Part shown: piece after piece, positions 10,298 through 19,377 of the stretch
Position numbering within the stretch: the stretch's first letter is position 1
Layout: each line of letters starts with the position of its first letter
Source of the DNA: Lachnospiraceae bacterium
Lineage (GTDB): Bacteria > Bacillota > Clostridia > Lachnospirales > Lachnospiraceae
Reading direction: 5' to 3'
Assembly: GCA_015057425.1 (NCBI GenBank)
Contig: SVEL01000006.1
Location: 62,001-126,000 of the forward strand
DNA length: 64,000 nucleotides
Position numbers and translations under genes: made by a program
Notes under the pieces: model-generated
The model's database searches: none
The model's input: only the letters and a program-made list of their open reading frames with translations
What the model was told of the DNA's origin: nothing

Positions 10298-12298
10298 TTA
10301 CTTCTTTCTTGAAGAAGCGTCAAATCCTGTAAAATCTTCCGCGGTAACATATTTTTCGTGTAATGATGCAATATCTGAAAATGAAAGTACATGATTATAA
10401 AATGTAAGCTCACAAATACTTCCGTGATAACCAACCTGATATACGTCTCCGCCTACAGTAAGCAGATTTAACGGATACAGGGAAGGAATATCAAGCATAG
10501 TGGCAACAAGAATACCATTTATGTAAAGGCTTGTCTTTTCTATGATTGAGTTATATGTAATAACCACATGTGTCCAAAGGTTTTCCCATATATTAACAGC
10601 ATTGGTATCGTAGAAAGCTTCAGCCTGTCTGGCATCTCTCACACGGTAAGAACAATGACCTTCCCATGCAAGCGGACAAAATGAAAAGAAACCGTTTTCG
10701 TATTCACCAAACAGAGCAGATGCCCAGGTTGTATTTTTTTCAGGTTTTAACCACATAGATACTGAATAGCTGTCACTGTGTAATAGCTTAGTAGGCAGGT
10801 TAAGATAATTGCTGAATACGCTGCCGCTTTCAAAATGAAGAGCTTTAATGGAATCGGAAATACCCGGCTCAAAGCGATAGTTGTTACCGATAAAGTTACC
10901 TTCATATTCGCCGTCATCAGAAACAAAAGAGTCATTAAAGCTGAATTTGATACAGTTTTGATCATCTTTATAGTTTGCTGCCGAATAGTTTTCAAACTCA
11001 AGTTCAGGTAATGGCTTGGAATAATAAAATCCCTGTGCGATTTCACAACCGCAACTTGTTAAAAGTCTGATTTGGTCTTCTGTCTCAACACCTTCGGTTA
11101 CAACATCTAATTTAAGGTCTTTACACATAGCGATAATATTCTTTATAACTTTCTTACCGCGCACGTCATCAGCAGACATTTTAAGGAATTCTTTGTCAAT
11201 TTTGATAATATTAACAGGAATATCCTTTAACATATTAAGCGCTGAATAACCTGAACCAAAATCATCTATTGAAACAGAGAAACCATACTCATGAAGTTTG
11301 TTAACCACATTGATAAGCTCTGTATTGTCACGTAAAAATACATTTTCCGTAATTTCTATTTCAAGTTCCTTTGGATTAATGTCATATTTGCCGGCAATTT
11401 CTGCAAGAGTATCGCAAAAATCCTTTTTATAAAGGTGGAGTCTTGACATATTGACGGAAATAGGCAGGGAAGCATAAAGACAATTGTCATCATGCCACTG
11501 TTTCTTAAGTCGGCAAACCTCTTCAAAAACGTACATATCAAGCTTGATAATAAAACCATTTTTCTCGAAAAGAGGAATGTATTTAAACGGAGCACGCAAA
11601 CCATCTACCGGATGAATCCATCTTGATAAAGCCTCTGCACCTATAAGGTTAGAAGTAATCATATTTACCTTAGGCTGGAGATATATCTGGAATTCTCTGT
11701 TTGCCAGTGCACCTTCCATCTCAGACTCTATATTTTTACTGATTTCCATGGATTTTTCCATAACGGTATAAACTACGTAGCGGTTTTTGCCATCAGACTT
11801 TGCCTGATACATAGCAGCATCGCATTTATAAAGAACATCGTCCAAAGAGATGTTGACTGTCTGGTTTAAAACAATACCTATACTGAGGGAAATCAGTGAT
11901 AAGATATCCTTTCTAAAGTCAGATTCGCTAAATGTCTTAAGTAAGCCTGCAGCCATATCCTCAACTTCCTGCTCGGAATAATCACCATTGATAAGTACTA
12001 CGAACTCGTCACCACCGATACGTGTTACAAGTGAATCACCGAGATAAGAACGGATAAGCATACCGACGTATTTGATAACGGCATCCCCCATACTGTGTCC
12101 GTACAGGTCATTGACACGCTTAAAGAAATCAACATCTATATACATAAAATGCAATTTGATATTTCTGTCAAGTTTGTTGTAATAAGAATTGAGCCAACGT
12201 CTGTTGTACAGGCCTGTAAGAGCATCTGTATCAGCGAGGCGAAGAGCCTGTTTGGCATCAATAAGATTTCTATTATTAATTATATAGCGTTTTCCCAT
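10298..12298 (-). CDS. GGDEF-EAL cyclic-di-GMP protein with C-terminal LamG/concanavalin-like domain
   Basis: A 666-residue protein with no signal peptide and no membrane segment. Residues 20-180 are a GGDEF domain with an intact RIGGDEFVV active loop (near 95). Residues 195-445 are an EAL domain with GAEALSRW (near 220), DDFGSGYSALNML and VTEGVETEDQ, so both synthesis and hydrolysis of c-di-GMP look possible. Residues about 480-655 form a lectin-like jellyroll of LamG type (SYSVSMWLKPE, WTHVVITYN, LYINGILV, CELTFYNHVLS). Such domains normally sit outside cells; here the arrangement implies a cytoplasmic one. The RBS is AGGAGG. Promoter TTGACT about 90 bases upstream looks usable. Confidence 0.93.
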   Translation of the reverse strand: MGKRYIINNRNLIDAKQALRLADTDALTGLYNRRWLNSYYNKLDRNIKLHFMYIDVDFFKRVNDLYGHSMGDAVIKYVGMLIRSYLGDSLVTRIGGDEFVVLINGDYSEQEVEDMAAGLLKTFSESDFRKDILSLISLSIGIVLNQTVNISLDDVLYKCDAAMYQAKSDGKNRYVVYTVMEKSMEISKNIESEMEGALANREFQIYLQPKVNMITSNLIGAEALSRWIHPVDGLRAPFKYIPLFEKNGFIIKLDMYVFEEVCRLKKQWHDDNCLYASLPISVNMSRLHLYKKDFCDTLAEIAGKYDINPKELEIEITENVFLRDNTELINVVNKLHEYGFSVSIDDFGSGYSALNMLKDIPVNIIKIDKEFLKMSADDVRGKKVIKNIIAMCKDLKLDVVTEGVETEDQIRLLTSCGCEIAQGFYYSKPLPELEFENYSAANYKDDQNCIKFSFNDSFVSDDGEYEGNFIGNNYRFEPGISDSIKALHFESGSVFSNYLNLPTKLLHSDSYSVSMWLKPEKNTTWASALFGEYENGFFSFCPLAWEGHCSYRVRDARQAEAFYDTNAVNIWENLWTHVVITYNSIIEKTSLYINGILVATMLDIPSLYPLNLLTVGGDVYQVGYHGSICELTFYNHVLSFSDIASLHEKYVTAEDFTGFDASSRKK

Positions 12299-12433
12299 AT
12301 AAGGATCCTCCTATAAAACTTATGTATACCCGATAAGGTATAAAAAACACACCGATAATTATATCTATGATACTATAATTTGTTTACATAAGTCAAGAAA
12401 AATCGGTATAATTTGACATATAACTGTAATAAG

Positions 12434-12460
12434 TTGACAAAATAAATAGAGAATTATAGA
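12434..12460 (+). promoter_or_regulatory. Candidate sigma-A promoter of the radical SAM gene
   Basis: TTGACA at 12434 and TATAGA at 12455 with a 15-base spacer, slightly short. It lies about 35 bases upstream of the start codon. Confidence 0.5.
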
Positions 12461-12495
12461 ATTACTGAAGAAAAAAACTGAAAAGAGTGATAAAA

Positions 12496-13410
12496 ATGTA
12501 CAAAGAATATGAAAAATGTATGTTGTGTCCGAGAGAATGTAAAGTAAACAGAAATATAGGTGAAATAGGCATATGCGGAATGACGGGAAATGTGTATGCC
12601 GCGAGAGCATCACTTCATAAATGGGAAGAACCGTGCCTGTCCGGAAGTGATGAAAGCAGAGGCGCCGGAACAGTATTTTTTACCGGTTGCAATATGGGAT
12701 GTGTGTATTGTCAAAACTTTGTAATTTCAAATTGTGAGACAAAGGGTAAGGAAGTTACCGTAAACAGACTCACAGATATCTTTTTTGAACTGGAGCAAAA
12801 AGGAGCGTACAATATAGACCTTGTAACACCAACGCATTTTATGCCAACCATAAAAGCGGCCATTGAAAAGGCGAAGAACAGGGGGATATCTGTTCCGTTT
12901 GTTTACAACACAGGCGGATATGAAAAGACAGAGTGTATAAAAGAACTGGATGGGCTTATTGATATATATCTTCCTGACTTTAAATATTTTGATAATGATA
13001 TTTCAGGAAAATATTCGGGAGTGCAGGATTATTTTCAATGCGCTTCGGAAGCCCTTGATGAAATGGTAAGGCAGTGCAGAGTACCGGAGTTTGATGAAAG
13101 CGGTGAAATTATGAAAAAAGGTGTTATCGTACGGCACCTTGTGCTTCCGGGGAATGTTGGTGATTCTAAAAATGTTGTGAAATATATATATGAAACATAC
13201 GGTGACAGTGTATTTATAAGTATTATGAATCAATATACGCCTGTAAGAAAAATTCCTGATTATCCGCAGCTGAACCGTAAGCTGACAAAAGAAGAGTATG
13301 ACAGCGTTGTTGATTATGCCATAGAAATAGGCGTTGAAAACGGTTTTGTTCAGGAAGGCGATACGGCTGAAGAAAGTTTTATTCCGTTGTTTGAGTGCGA
13401 AGGGATTTAA
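12496..13410 (+). CDS. PflA-like radical SAM protein
   Basis: About 304 residues. ATG 12496 fits the GAAAAGAG sequence better than the GTG at 12487 used in the track. The radical SAM cluster motif is CNMGCVYC (near residue 75), and an extra N-terminal cysteine motif (CMLCPRECKVNR, then GICGM) is typical of the COG1313 group related to pyruvate formate-lyase activating enzymes. Family members bind one 4Fe-4S cluster with SAM, and the group is widely found in anaerobes; the natural substrate is usually unknown. Here it is a single gene facing away from the GGDEF-EAL gene and followed by lysC with its own promoter, so context gives no substrate clue. Confidence 0.88.
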   Translation: MYKEYEKCMLCPRECKVNRNIGEIGICGMTGNVYAARASLHKWEEPCLSGSDESRGAGTVFFTGCNMGCVYCQNFVISNCETKGKEVTVNRLTDIFFELEQKGAYNIDLVTPTHFMPTIKAAIEKAKNRGISVPFVYNTGGYEKTECIKELDGLIDIYLPDFKYFDNDISGKYSGVQDYFQCASEALDEMVRQCRVPEFDESGEIMKKGVIVRHLVLPGNVGDSKNVVKYIYETYGDSVFISIMNQYTPVRKIPDYPQLNRKLTKEEYDSVVDYAIEIGVENGFVQEGDTAEESFIPLFECEGI

Positions 13411-13444
13411 AAATGTAATTAAAGAAGAATTATTTGAAAAGTGC

Positions 13445-13472
13445 TTGACTTTAACATATATATTGGTATATA
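13445..13472 (+). promoter_or_regulatory. Candidate promoter of lysC
   Basis: TTGACT at 13445 and TATATA at 13467, spacer 16. No lysine riboswitch is visible in the short leader (13473-13515). Confidence 0.6.
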
Positions 13473-13515
13473 AAAATAAAATAATGAAAGACATTAACTA
13501 ATTGGAGGAATACTG

Positions 13516-14835
13516 ATGAAAAAAGTAGTTAAGTTTGGCGGTAGTTCACTTGCCAGCGCAGAGCAGTTTAAAAAAGTCGGTGATATTATCCGCGCGGAAG
13601 AATCAAGAAGATATGTGGTTCCAAGTGCACCGGGAAAGAGATTTTCAGATGATATTAAAGTAACAGATATGCTTTATGACTGCTATGCTACAGCTGAAGC
13701 AGGAAAGAAGATAGATGATAAAATCAATAAAATCAAAGAAAGATACAATGAAATCATCAATGGCTTAAATCTTAAGCTTTCATTGGATGATGAGTTTAAG
13801 ACAGTTGCTGAAAACTTTATGGCAAAAGCAGGAAAGGATTATGCTGCTTCAAGAGGTGAATACCTTAATGGTATCATTATGGCAAATTATCTTGGTTATG
13901 AGTTCATAGATGCTGCTGAAGTTATTTTCTTTAACGAAGATGGTATCTTTGATGCAGATAAGACAGATGCAATTCTTTCAGAAAGACTTAAGACTGTTGA
14001 AAGAGCTGTAATTCCGGGATTCTATGGTGCGCTTCCTGATGGTAAGATTAAGACGTTTTCAAGAGGCGGCTCAGATATTACAGGTTCAATCGTTGCAAAG
14101 GCTATAAAGGCTAACCTTTACGAGAACTGGACAGACGTTTCAGGTGTTCTTGTAGCTGACCCAAGAATAGTAAAAGATCCACAGGTTATAAATACAATTA
14201 CATATAGAGAACTTAGAGAGCTTTCATATATGGGATTCTCAGTACTTCACGAAGATGCTATATTCCCTGTTAGAAAAGAAGGTATTCCAATCAATATTAA
14301 GAATACTAATAAGCCTGAAGATGAAGGTACTATGATTGTTGAAAGCACATGCCGTCAGTCAAAGTTTACAATCACAGGTGTTGCAGGTAAGAAGGGCTTC
14401 GTTGCCATCAATATTGAAAAAGAAATGATGAACTCAGAAATCGGTTTCGGCAGAAAAGTACTTGAAGCTTTTGAAAAACACGGAATTTCATTTGAACATA
14501 TTCCTTCAGGTATAGATACAATGACAGTTTTCGTTCATCAGCCTGAATTTGAAGGAAAAGAACAGCTTGTATTATCTGATATTCACAGACTTTCAAGTCC
14601 TGATACAATCGAAATAGAAACAGACCTTGCACTTCTTGCAGTAGTAGGTCGTGGTATGAAGGCTGTAAAGGGTACAGCTGCCAGAATATTTGCAGCTTTA
14701 GCGCATGCAAATATCAACATCAAGATGATTGACCAGGGCTCAAGTGAGCTTAACATAATCATTGGTGTAAGCAACAATGACTTTGAAGATGCTATTAAAG
14801 CAATTTATAACATATTTGTAGAAACACAGGTATAA
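13516..14835 (+). CDS. lysC: Aspartate kinase
   Basis: A 439-residue enzyme that phosphorylates L-aspartate, the first step toward lysine, threonine, methionine and diaminopimelate. The amino-acid kinase domain starts with VVKFGGSSLA and includes FSRGGSDITG and the YENWTDVSGVL segment (residues 1-290). Two ACT domains follow (about 305-370 and 375-437; IKMIDQGSSELNIIIGV), so feedback inhibition by an amino acid is expected. The gene has a GGAGG RBS, its own promoter and a terminator, so it is monocistronic. The sequence belongs to the shorter class common in Clostridia and Bacteroidetes, with VVPSAPGKRFSDD near the N-terminus. Confidence 0.95.
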   Translation: MKKVVKFGGSSLASAEQFKKVGDIIRAEESRRYVVPSAPGKRFSDDIKVTDMLYDCYATAEAGKKIDDKINKIKERYNEIINGLNLKLSLDDEFKTVAENFMAKAGKDYAASRGEYLNGIIMANYLGYEFIDAAEVIFFNEDGIFDADKTDAILSERLKTVERAVIPGFYGALPDGKIKTFSRGGSDITGSIVAKAIKANLYENWTDVSGVLVADPRIVKDPQVINTITYRELRELSYMGFSVLHEDAIFPVRKEGIPINIKNTNKPEDEGTMIVESTCRQSKFTITGVAGKKGFVAINIEKEMMNSEIGFGRKVLEAFEKHGISFEHIPSGIDTMTVFVHQPEFEGKEQLVLSDIHRLSSPDTIEIETDLALLAVVGRGMKAVKGTAARIFAALAHANINIKMIDQGSSELNIIIGVSNNDFEDAIKAIYNIFVETQV

Positions 14836-14842
14836 ATAACAA

Positions 14843-14876
14843 AGCGGGCTGCTATATGAAGCCCGCTATTTCTTTT
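14843..14876 (+). terminator. Terminator after lysC
   Basis: Stem AGCGGGCT / AGCCCGCT with a 9-nt loop, followed by a T-rich tract. It overlaps the last codons of the convergent AraC-type gene. Confidence 0.85.
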
Positions 14877-15750
14877 TGTATTGAGTTGGGGAGCAGTTCA
14901 TCTGTTCTTTGAATACTCTTGCATAGTAGCTCGAACTGCCAAAGCCTGTGCTTTCGGCAATTTCCGTAATTGAAAGTCTGTTCTCCATTAGGAGTGGCAG
15001 GCTTTTTTCAATTCTTAAATACATTAAATAGTCAAATAATGACTGATTCATCTGCTTTTTAAAGAAACGACAGCATTCCTCTCTGCACAGTCCGATAGAA
15101 TCAGAAATATCGTCAAGAGTTATTTTCTCATGATAATGTTCTTCCATATAAGAAAGAATTTGACGGAGACGTTCTATGTCCTTGCCGCCTGACCTAAGGG
15201 TGTGGTTTTGGATATCCGACTTTGTGTTATTATAAAGAGATAACCATATGTCGGATAGCAGCTGTTGAATACGAAATTCATACGTGTCCTGGCCGTTGAA
15301 ATACAGGTTCTCAATATTTTTCATATTTTCAAGTATTGTCTGTTGCCATGATGCGGAACTTTTGAAGACAACCGAACCAAGAGATATATTTTCTGTAATT
15401 GGAAGAACATAATCGTTATAAATTACACTTCCTTTGAACCCATATATAATCTTAGGATTAAAAGTAATGGAAGTATAAAGACAGTTTTTACCGTCTATCA
15501 TATGCCCGGTGTGGAGCGCATTGGAATTGCAAAACAATCCGTCACCGGCTTTTAATTCATAGACACGGTCATTGACCTGATAACTAATCTGACCGTCAGT
15601 AATGAGAGTTAACTCAATTTCCGGATGCCAATGCCACATAAAAGAGCCACGTTCATAATCTGCAAGCACTTCTTTACTTACTAACACCGGAAAGTTAAAA
15701 CTGCCATGTTCTTTTAATTCTTTTTGCTGTTTATTAGCTGATATCTGCAT
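14866..15750 (-). CDS. AraC family transcriptional regulator with cupin sensor domain
   Basis: About 294 residues from ATG 15750, which has GGAG at correct spacing; the track start at 15819 lacks one. Residues 20-110 form a cupin-type sugar-sensing domain (FMWHWHPEIELTLITDGQIS, then LKAGDGLFCNSNALHTG). Residues 195-290 hold two helix-turn-helix motifs (ITLDDISDSIGLCREECCRFF and SITEIAESTGFGSSSYYARVF). It is transcribed away from galK, with 155 bases between the starts, so it probably controls galactose genes. A direct galactose effector is inference; AraC-cupin regulators often sense other sugars. Confidence 0.9.
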   Translation of the reverse strand: MQISANKQQKELKEHGSFNFPVLVSKEVLADYERGSFMWHWHPEIELTLITDGQISYQVNDRVYELKAGDGLFCNSNALHTGHMIDGKNCLYTSITFNPKIIYGFKGSVIYNDYVLPITENISLGSVVFKSSASWQQTILENMKNIENLYFNGQDTYEFRIQQLLSDIWLSLYNNTKSDIQNHTLRSGGKDIERLRQILSYMEEHYHEKITLDDISDSIGLCREECCRFFKKQMNQSLFDYLMYLRIEKSLPLLMENRLSITEIAESTGFGSSSYYARVFKEQMNCSPTQYKKK

Positions 15751-15808
15751 AAAATCTCCGTTTAAAATAAAAATCTCAATATAGTTCAAAAAATAGCCAA
15801 TATATTTA

Positions 15809-15836
15809 TTGCATAACATCTATTTCTCATTATAAT
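15809..15836 (+). promoter_or_regulatory. Candidate galK promoter
   Basis: TTGCAT at 15809 and a consensus TATAAT at 15831 with a 16-base spacer. A second TATAAT at 15878 has no good -35 partner, which would fit activator-dependent initiation by the neighbouring AraC-type protein. Confidence 0.5.
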
Positions 15837-15905
15837 GAAATTATAGACATAAAACAAGAGCAAAAATATTTTTGATTTATAATGTGTTGAAAGGATGGTA
15901 AGAAA

Positions 15906-17075
15906 ATGATTCAGACAGAAATGAAAAAGTGTTTTGAAGAAAAGTTTGGTGCCGAAGGCGATATAAGAACTTACTTTGCACCGGGCCGTGTAAACCTTAT
16001 CGGTGAACACACAGATTATAACGGAGGACACGTTTTTCCATGTGCATTGACTATCGGTACATATATGATAGCAAGAAAGAGAGATGACAGAAAGTTAAGA
16101 TTCTATTCTATGAATTTTGAAAATTTAGGTGTCATAGAATCTTCACTTGATGATTTCCGTCCGGCAGAAGAAAAGATTTGGCCGGCATATCCAAAGGGAA
16201 TGATGTGGACATTTGAAAAGAAAGGATACGCAGTTCCTTTTGGCTTTGATATTCTTTTATACGGCAATATTCCAAACGGTTCAGGTTTGTCATCATCTGC
16301 ATCTGTTGAAACGGTGACAGGTGTTATGCTTAGAGATATGTATGGATACAATGAACTTACAAATATAGATATTGCTCTTTACGGACAGTATTCGGAAAAT
16401 AATTACAATGGTGTAAATTGTGGTATAATGGATCAGTTTGCAATTTCAATGGGAAAGAAAGATAATGCAATTTTCCTTGATACAAGTAATCTTGAGTATG
16501 TTTATGTTCCATGTGAACTTAAAGATTGCAAGATTGTACTTTCTTCTTCTAACAAGAAGAGAGGTCTTGGCGATTCAAAGTACAATCAGCGTAGAGCAGA
16601 GTGTGAACAGGCACTTGCAGATATTCAGAAGGTTAAAGATGTTAAAAGTCTCGGCGCACTTACAAGTGCTGAATTTGAAGATATTAAGGACGCTGTAACA
16701 GATGACATCTGCAGAAAACGTGCAAAGCACGCAGTATATGAAAACGAAAGAACAGTTCTTGCGGTAGAACTTTTAAAGGCAGGAAAGTTAGAAGAGTTCG
16801 GTAAGCTGTTAAATCAGTCACACGTATCACTTAGAGATGATTATGAAGTGACGGGAATAGAACTTGATACATTAGTGGAAGCTGCATGGGAATGTGAAGG
16901 TGTTATCGGTTCACGTATGACAGGCGCAGGTTTTGGCGGTTGTACAATCAGTATCGTAAAAGAAGAAAATGTACAGGCATTTATCGAAAATGTCGGTAAG
17001 AAATATGAAGATAAGATTGGTTATGCGGCTGACTTCTATGTAGTGGATGTAGGCGATGGCCCTGCAAGACTGTAA
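15906..17075 (+). CDS. galK: Galactokinase
   Basis: A 389-residue GHMP-family kinase that converts galactose to galactose-1-phosphate with ATP in the Leloir pathway. It shows the galactokinase signature GRVNLIGEHTDYNGGHVFPC (about 28-47), the ATP-binding PNGSGLSSSAS (near 125), the catalytic Asp region GVNCGIMDQFA and the C-terminal GSRMTGAGFGGCT. Full length for the family. The RBS is AAGGATGG. It heads an apparent run galK - membrane protein - thiN - galE on the plus strand. No galT is in the window, so uridylyl transfer must be encoded elsewhere. Confidence 0.97.
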   Translation: MIQTEMKKCFEEKFGAEGDIRTYFAPGRVNLIGEHTDYNGGHVFPCALTIGTYMIARKRDDRKLRFYSMNFENLGVIESSLDDFRPAEEKIWPAYPKGMMWTFEKKGYAVPFGFDILLYGNIPNGSGLSSSASVETVTGVMLRDMYGYNELTNIDIALYGQYSENNYNGVNCGIMDQFAISMGKKDNAIFLDTSNLEYVYVPCELKDCKIVLSSSNKKRGLGDSKYNQRRAECEQALADIQKVKDVKSLGALTSAEFEDIKDAVTDDICRKRAKHAVYENERTVLAVELLKAGKLEEFGKLLNQSHVSLRDDYEVTGIELDTLVEAAWECEGVIGSRMTGAGFGGCTISIVKEENVQAFIENVGKKYEDKIGYAADFYVVDVGDGPARL

Positions 17076-17090
17076 AATGGAGATAAATTA

Positions 17091-17516
17091 ATGGATAATC
17101 AGTACAGCGAAAATAATGAAAATATAACAGAAGAGATAACTGATAATGTGCAGGTATCTGAGGCAGAAGATGCTTATGCAAAAGCGACAAGGATTCTTAA
17201 AAACCAGAGAAGCAAACAGTATTCTACGCTTGCATTGGTGTTTGCACTTATGGCATATCCGTGTTCCTGTGCCTGTACAATACTTGGAATAGGCTTAGCA
17301 GCGGTTGCAATAGTATTTGCGCTTATGTCGAAAAATTCTGATGGAAAGAGAAACATATTTGCCATAGTAGCTGTTATAATTGCCATAGTAGCCATAATAA
17401 CAGGTATATCAGCTACGGCAGTATATGTTACTACAGTATTGTTTGATGAATCTTTTATGGAAGAATACAATGCCATGTTAGAAGAAATGAAGAACAGTAT
17501 GCAGCAGGCACAGTAG
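17091..17516 (+). CDS. Small membrane protein, DUF4190-like
   Basis: A 141-residue protein with an acidic, disordered N-terminus (1-45), two to three hydrophobic helices between about 45 and 122 (STLALVFALMAYPCSCACTI; then VAIVFALM; then FAIVAVIIAIVAIITGISAT) and a short acidic tail. The alternating hydrophobic pattern resembles DUF4190 proteins, whose function is not known. It begins 15 bases after galK, so it is probably co-transcribed. Nothing in it suggests a role in galactose use. Confidence 0.7.
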   Translation: MDNQYSENNENITEEITDNVQVSEAEDAYAKATRILKNQRSKQYSTLALVFALMAYPCSCACTILGIGLAAVAIVFALMSKNSDGKRNIFAIVAVIIAIVAIITGISATAVYVTTVLFDESFMEEYNAMLEEMKNSMQQAQ

Positions 17517-17562
17517 AGTAAACAGATATAACGAATATTGGTTTTAAAAAAGGGGAAAATAT

Positions 17563-18225
17563 ATGAAGTGCTTTGTTTTTGGAGCAGGTGAATTCTACGG
17601 AATGCCTTATGCTCCTGATGAAAAAGATTATATAATTGCTGCTGATGGCGGATACGAATATGTTAAGCAATGTAATCTGACAGCAGATTATGTCATCGGT
17701 GACTTTGATTCCTTAGGCTTTGTGCCGGAACATGACAATGTAGAAGTGCATCCTGTTATGAAGGATGATACGGATATGTTTATGGCAGTTAAGAAAGGTA
17801 TGGAACTGGGGTACAAAGAATTTGTCATATATGGCGGACTTGGCGGACGGACAGATCATTCCATCAGTAATATTCAGACCGCAGCATATCTGGCAAAGGA
17901 AGGTTGCGTATGTTATCTCATAGGCAGTGATATGGTTATTACCGTAATATCAGGCAGTATATCATTTGAAAAAGGATATGAAGGTAAGCTTTCAGTATTC
18001 GCACACGGAGACAATGCCTATGGTGTAAATATAAACGGACTTTTATACGAGGTGTCTGATTATATTATGGAAAATACAAAACCAATAGGTGTAAGTAATG
18101 AATTTACAGGTAAGGAAGCAAGCGTTTCAGTAGAAAAAGGGATGCTTCAAATAATGTGGGAAATCAATACACATATGAAACTTCCTTGCATAACAAATGT
18201 AAAAGTAACTAAAGAGATTAAATAG
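17563..18225 (+). CDS. thiN: Thiamine pyrophosphokinase
   Basis: A 220-residue cytosolic enzyme that transfers pyrophosphate from ATP to thiamine, giving the cofactor thiamine diphosphate. Family motifs are IIAADGGYEYVKQ, DYVIGDFDSLG (near 47-57), the metal-binding KDDTDMFMAV (near 66-76) and GGLGGRTDHSISNIQ (near 92-106). Length is typical. It lies between the galK-linked membrane gene and galE, an unusual neighbourhood for a cofactor gene; in many clostridia thiN follows rsgA and rpe instead. No THI-box riboswitch is present upstream. Confidence 0.93.
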   Translation: MKCFVFGAGEFYGMPYAPDEKDYIIAADGGYEYVKQCNLTADYVIGDFDSLGFVPEHDNVEVHPVMKDDTDMFMAVKKGMELGYKEFVIYGGLGGRTDHSISNIQTAAYLAKEGCVCYLIGSDMVITVISGSISFEKGYEGKLSVFAHGDNAYGVNINGLLYEVSDYIMENTKPIGVSNEFTGKEASVSVEKGMLQIMWEINTHMKLPCITNVKVTKEIK

Positions 18226-18253
18226 AAAGGGTGCGTCCCGGAATGGAGGAAAT

Positions 18254-19243
18254 ATGTCAATATTAGTATTAGGCGGAGCCGGATATATCGGTTCACATAC
18301 GGTTTACGAGTTAATTGATGAAGGTATGGAGGTTGTTATAGCAGATAACCTTGAGACAGGATATGCGGCAGCAGTTCATCCTAAGGCAAAGTTTTATCAG
18401 GGAGATATAAGAAACAGAGAATTTATTGATTCTGTATTTGATAATGAAAAGATAGAAGCAGTTATACATTTTGCGGCAAATTCACTTGTTGGAGAGAGTA
18501 TGACAAATCCACTTAAATATTATGACAACAATATGTGTGGAACAAAAGTGCTTCTTGAATCAATGGTAGCTCACGGAATAGATAAGATAGTATTTTCATC
18601 TACAGCAGCTACATATGGTGAGCCGGAATCTATTCCAATCTTAGAAACAGACAATACAAAGCCAACTAACACATACGGTGAAACAAAGCTTTCTATGGAA
18701 AAGATGTTCTACTGGGTAAGCAGGGCTCATGGATTAAGATACGTATCCCTTAGATATTTCAATGCCTGTGGTGCCCATGTAAGCGGTCAGATAGGTGAAG
18801 CACACAATCCTGAAACACACCTTATTCCGCTTATTTTAAAAGTTCCGAACGGACAGAGAGAAAATATCACTATTTTCGGTGATGACTATGATACAAAAGA
18901 TGGCACATGCGTAAGAGATTACATCCACGTAACAGACCTTGCTCAGGCACATATTCTTGCAGTTAAGTATCTTATGAATGGCGGCGCAAGCGATATATTC
19001 AATCTTGGTAACGGCGTTGGATTTACAGTTAAAGAAGTTATCGAAACAGCAAGAAAAGTGACAGGACATCCGATACCTGCCGTAACAGTGGAAAGAAGAG
19101 CAGGAGACCCTGCAAAGCTTATCGCTTCAAGTGAAAAAGCTGTAAAAGTTCTTGGATGGAAACCACAGTTTGCTGACCTTGAAAAGATTATAGAGTCAGC
19201 TTGGAAGTGGCACAGCACACATCCAAACGGATATAATAAATAA
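18254..19243 (+). CDS. galE: UDP-glucose 4-epimerase
   Basis: A 329-residue NAD-dependent short-chain dehydrogenase/reductase that interconverts UDP-galactose and UDP-glucose. The Rossmann motif is LVLGGAGYIGSHT (residues 4-16), the catalytic Ser sits in VFSSTAATYG and the Tyr-Lys pair in YGETKLSMEKM (about 145-155). GDDYDTKDGTCVRDYIHV is the usual GalE substrate-binding stretch. It closes the gal cluster and is followed by a strong terminator. With galK and the GH112 phosphorylase it links galactoside use to glycolysis and also supplies UDP-galactose for surface glycans. Confidence 0.97.
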   Translation: MSILVLGGAGYIGSHTVYELIDEGMEVVIADNLETGYAAAVHPKAKFYQGDIRNREFIDSVFDNEKIEAVIHFAANSLVGESMTNPLKYYDNNMCGTKVLLESMVAHGIDKIVFSSTAATYGEPESIPILETDNTKPTNTYGETKLSMEKMFYWVSRAHGLRYVSLRYFNACGAHVSGQIGEAHNPETHLIPLILKVPNGQRENITIFGDDYDTKDGTCVRDYIHVTDLAQAHILAVKYLMNGGASDIFNLGNGVGFTVKEVIETARKVTGHPIPAVTVERRAGDPAKLIASSEKAVKVLGWKPQFADLEKIIESAWKWHSTHPNGYNK

Positions 19244-19268
19244 AAATAATATAGCAAAATAAAGCATT

Positions 19269-19308
19269 ACAAGCCATGGGTAGTAAGACCTGTGGCTTGT
19301 TTTTTTTA
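19269..19308 (+). terminator. Terminator after galE
   Basis: Stem ACAAGCCA / TGGCTTGT with a 16-nt loop that can pair further, followed by eight T residues. Confidence 0.88.
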
Positions 19309-19377
19309 ATATACTGATATATAATATTATCGGATTAAAGCGATACTTTTAAAAAGTATTATATTAGGAGAAGACTG

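Noticed and set aside
12299-12433. c-di-GMP riboswitch ahead of the GGDEF-EAL gene
   Set aside because: The TATACC-GGTATA hairpin is too small and the conserved GEMM core is missing.
13003-13494. 163-residue minus-strand ORF over the radical SAM gene end
   Set aside because: Low-complexity Phe/Ile/Asn-rich antisense translation.
13473-13515. Lysine riboswitch ahead of lysC
   Set aside because: The leader is only about 40 bases and has none of the conserved L-box segments.
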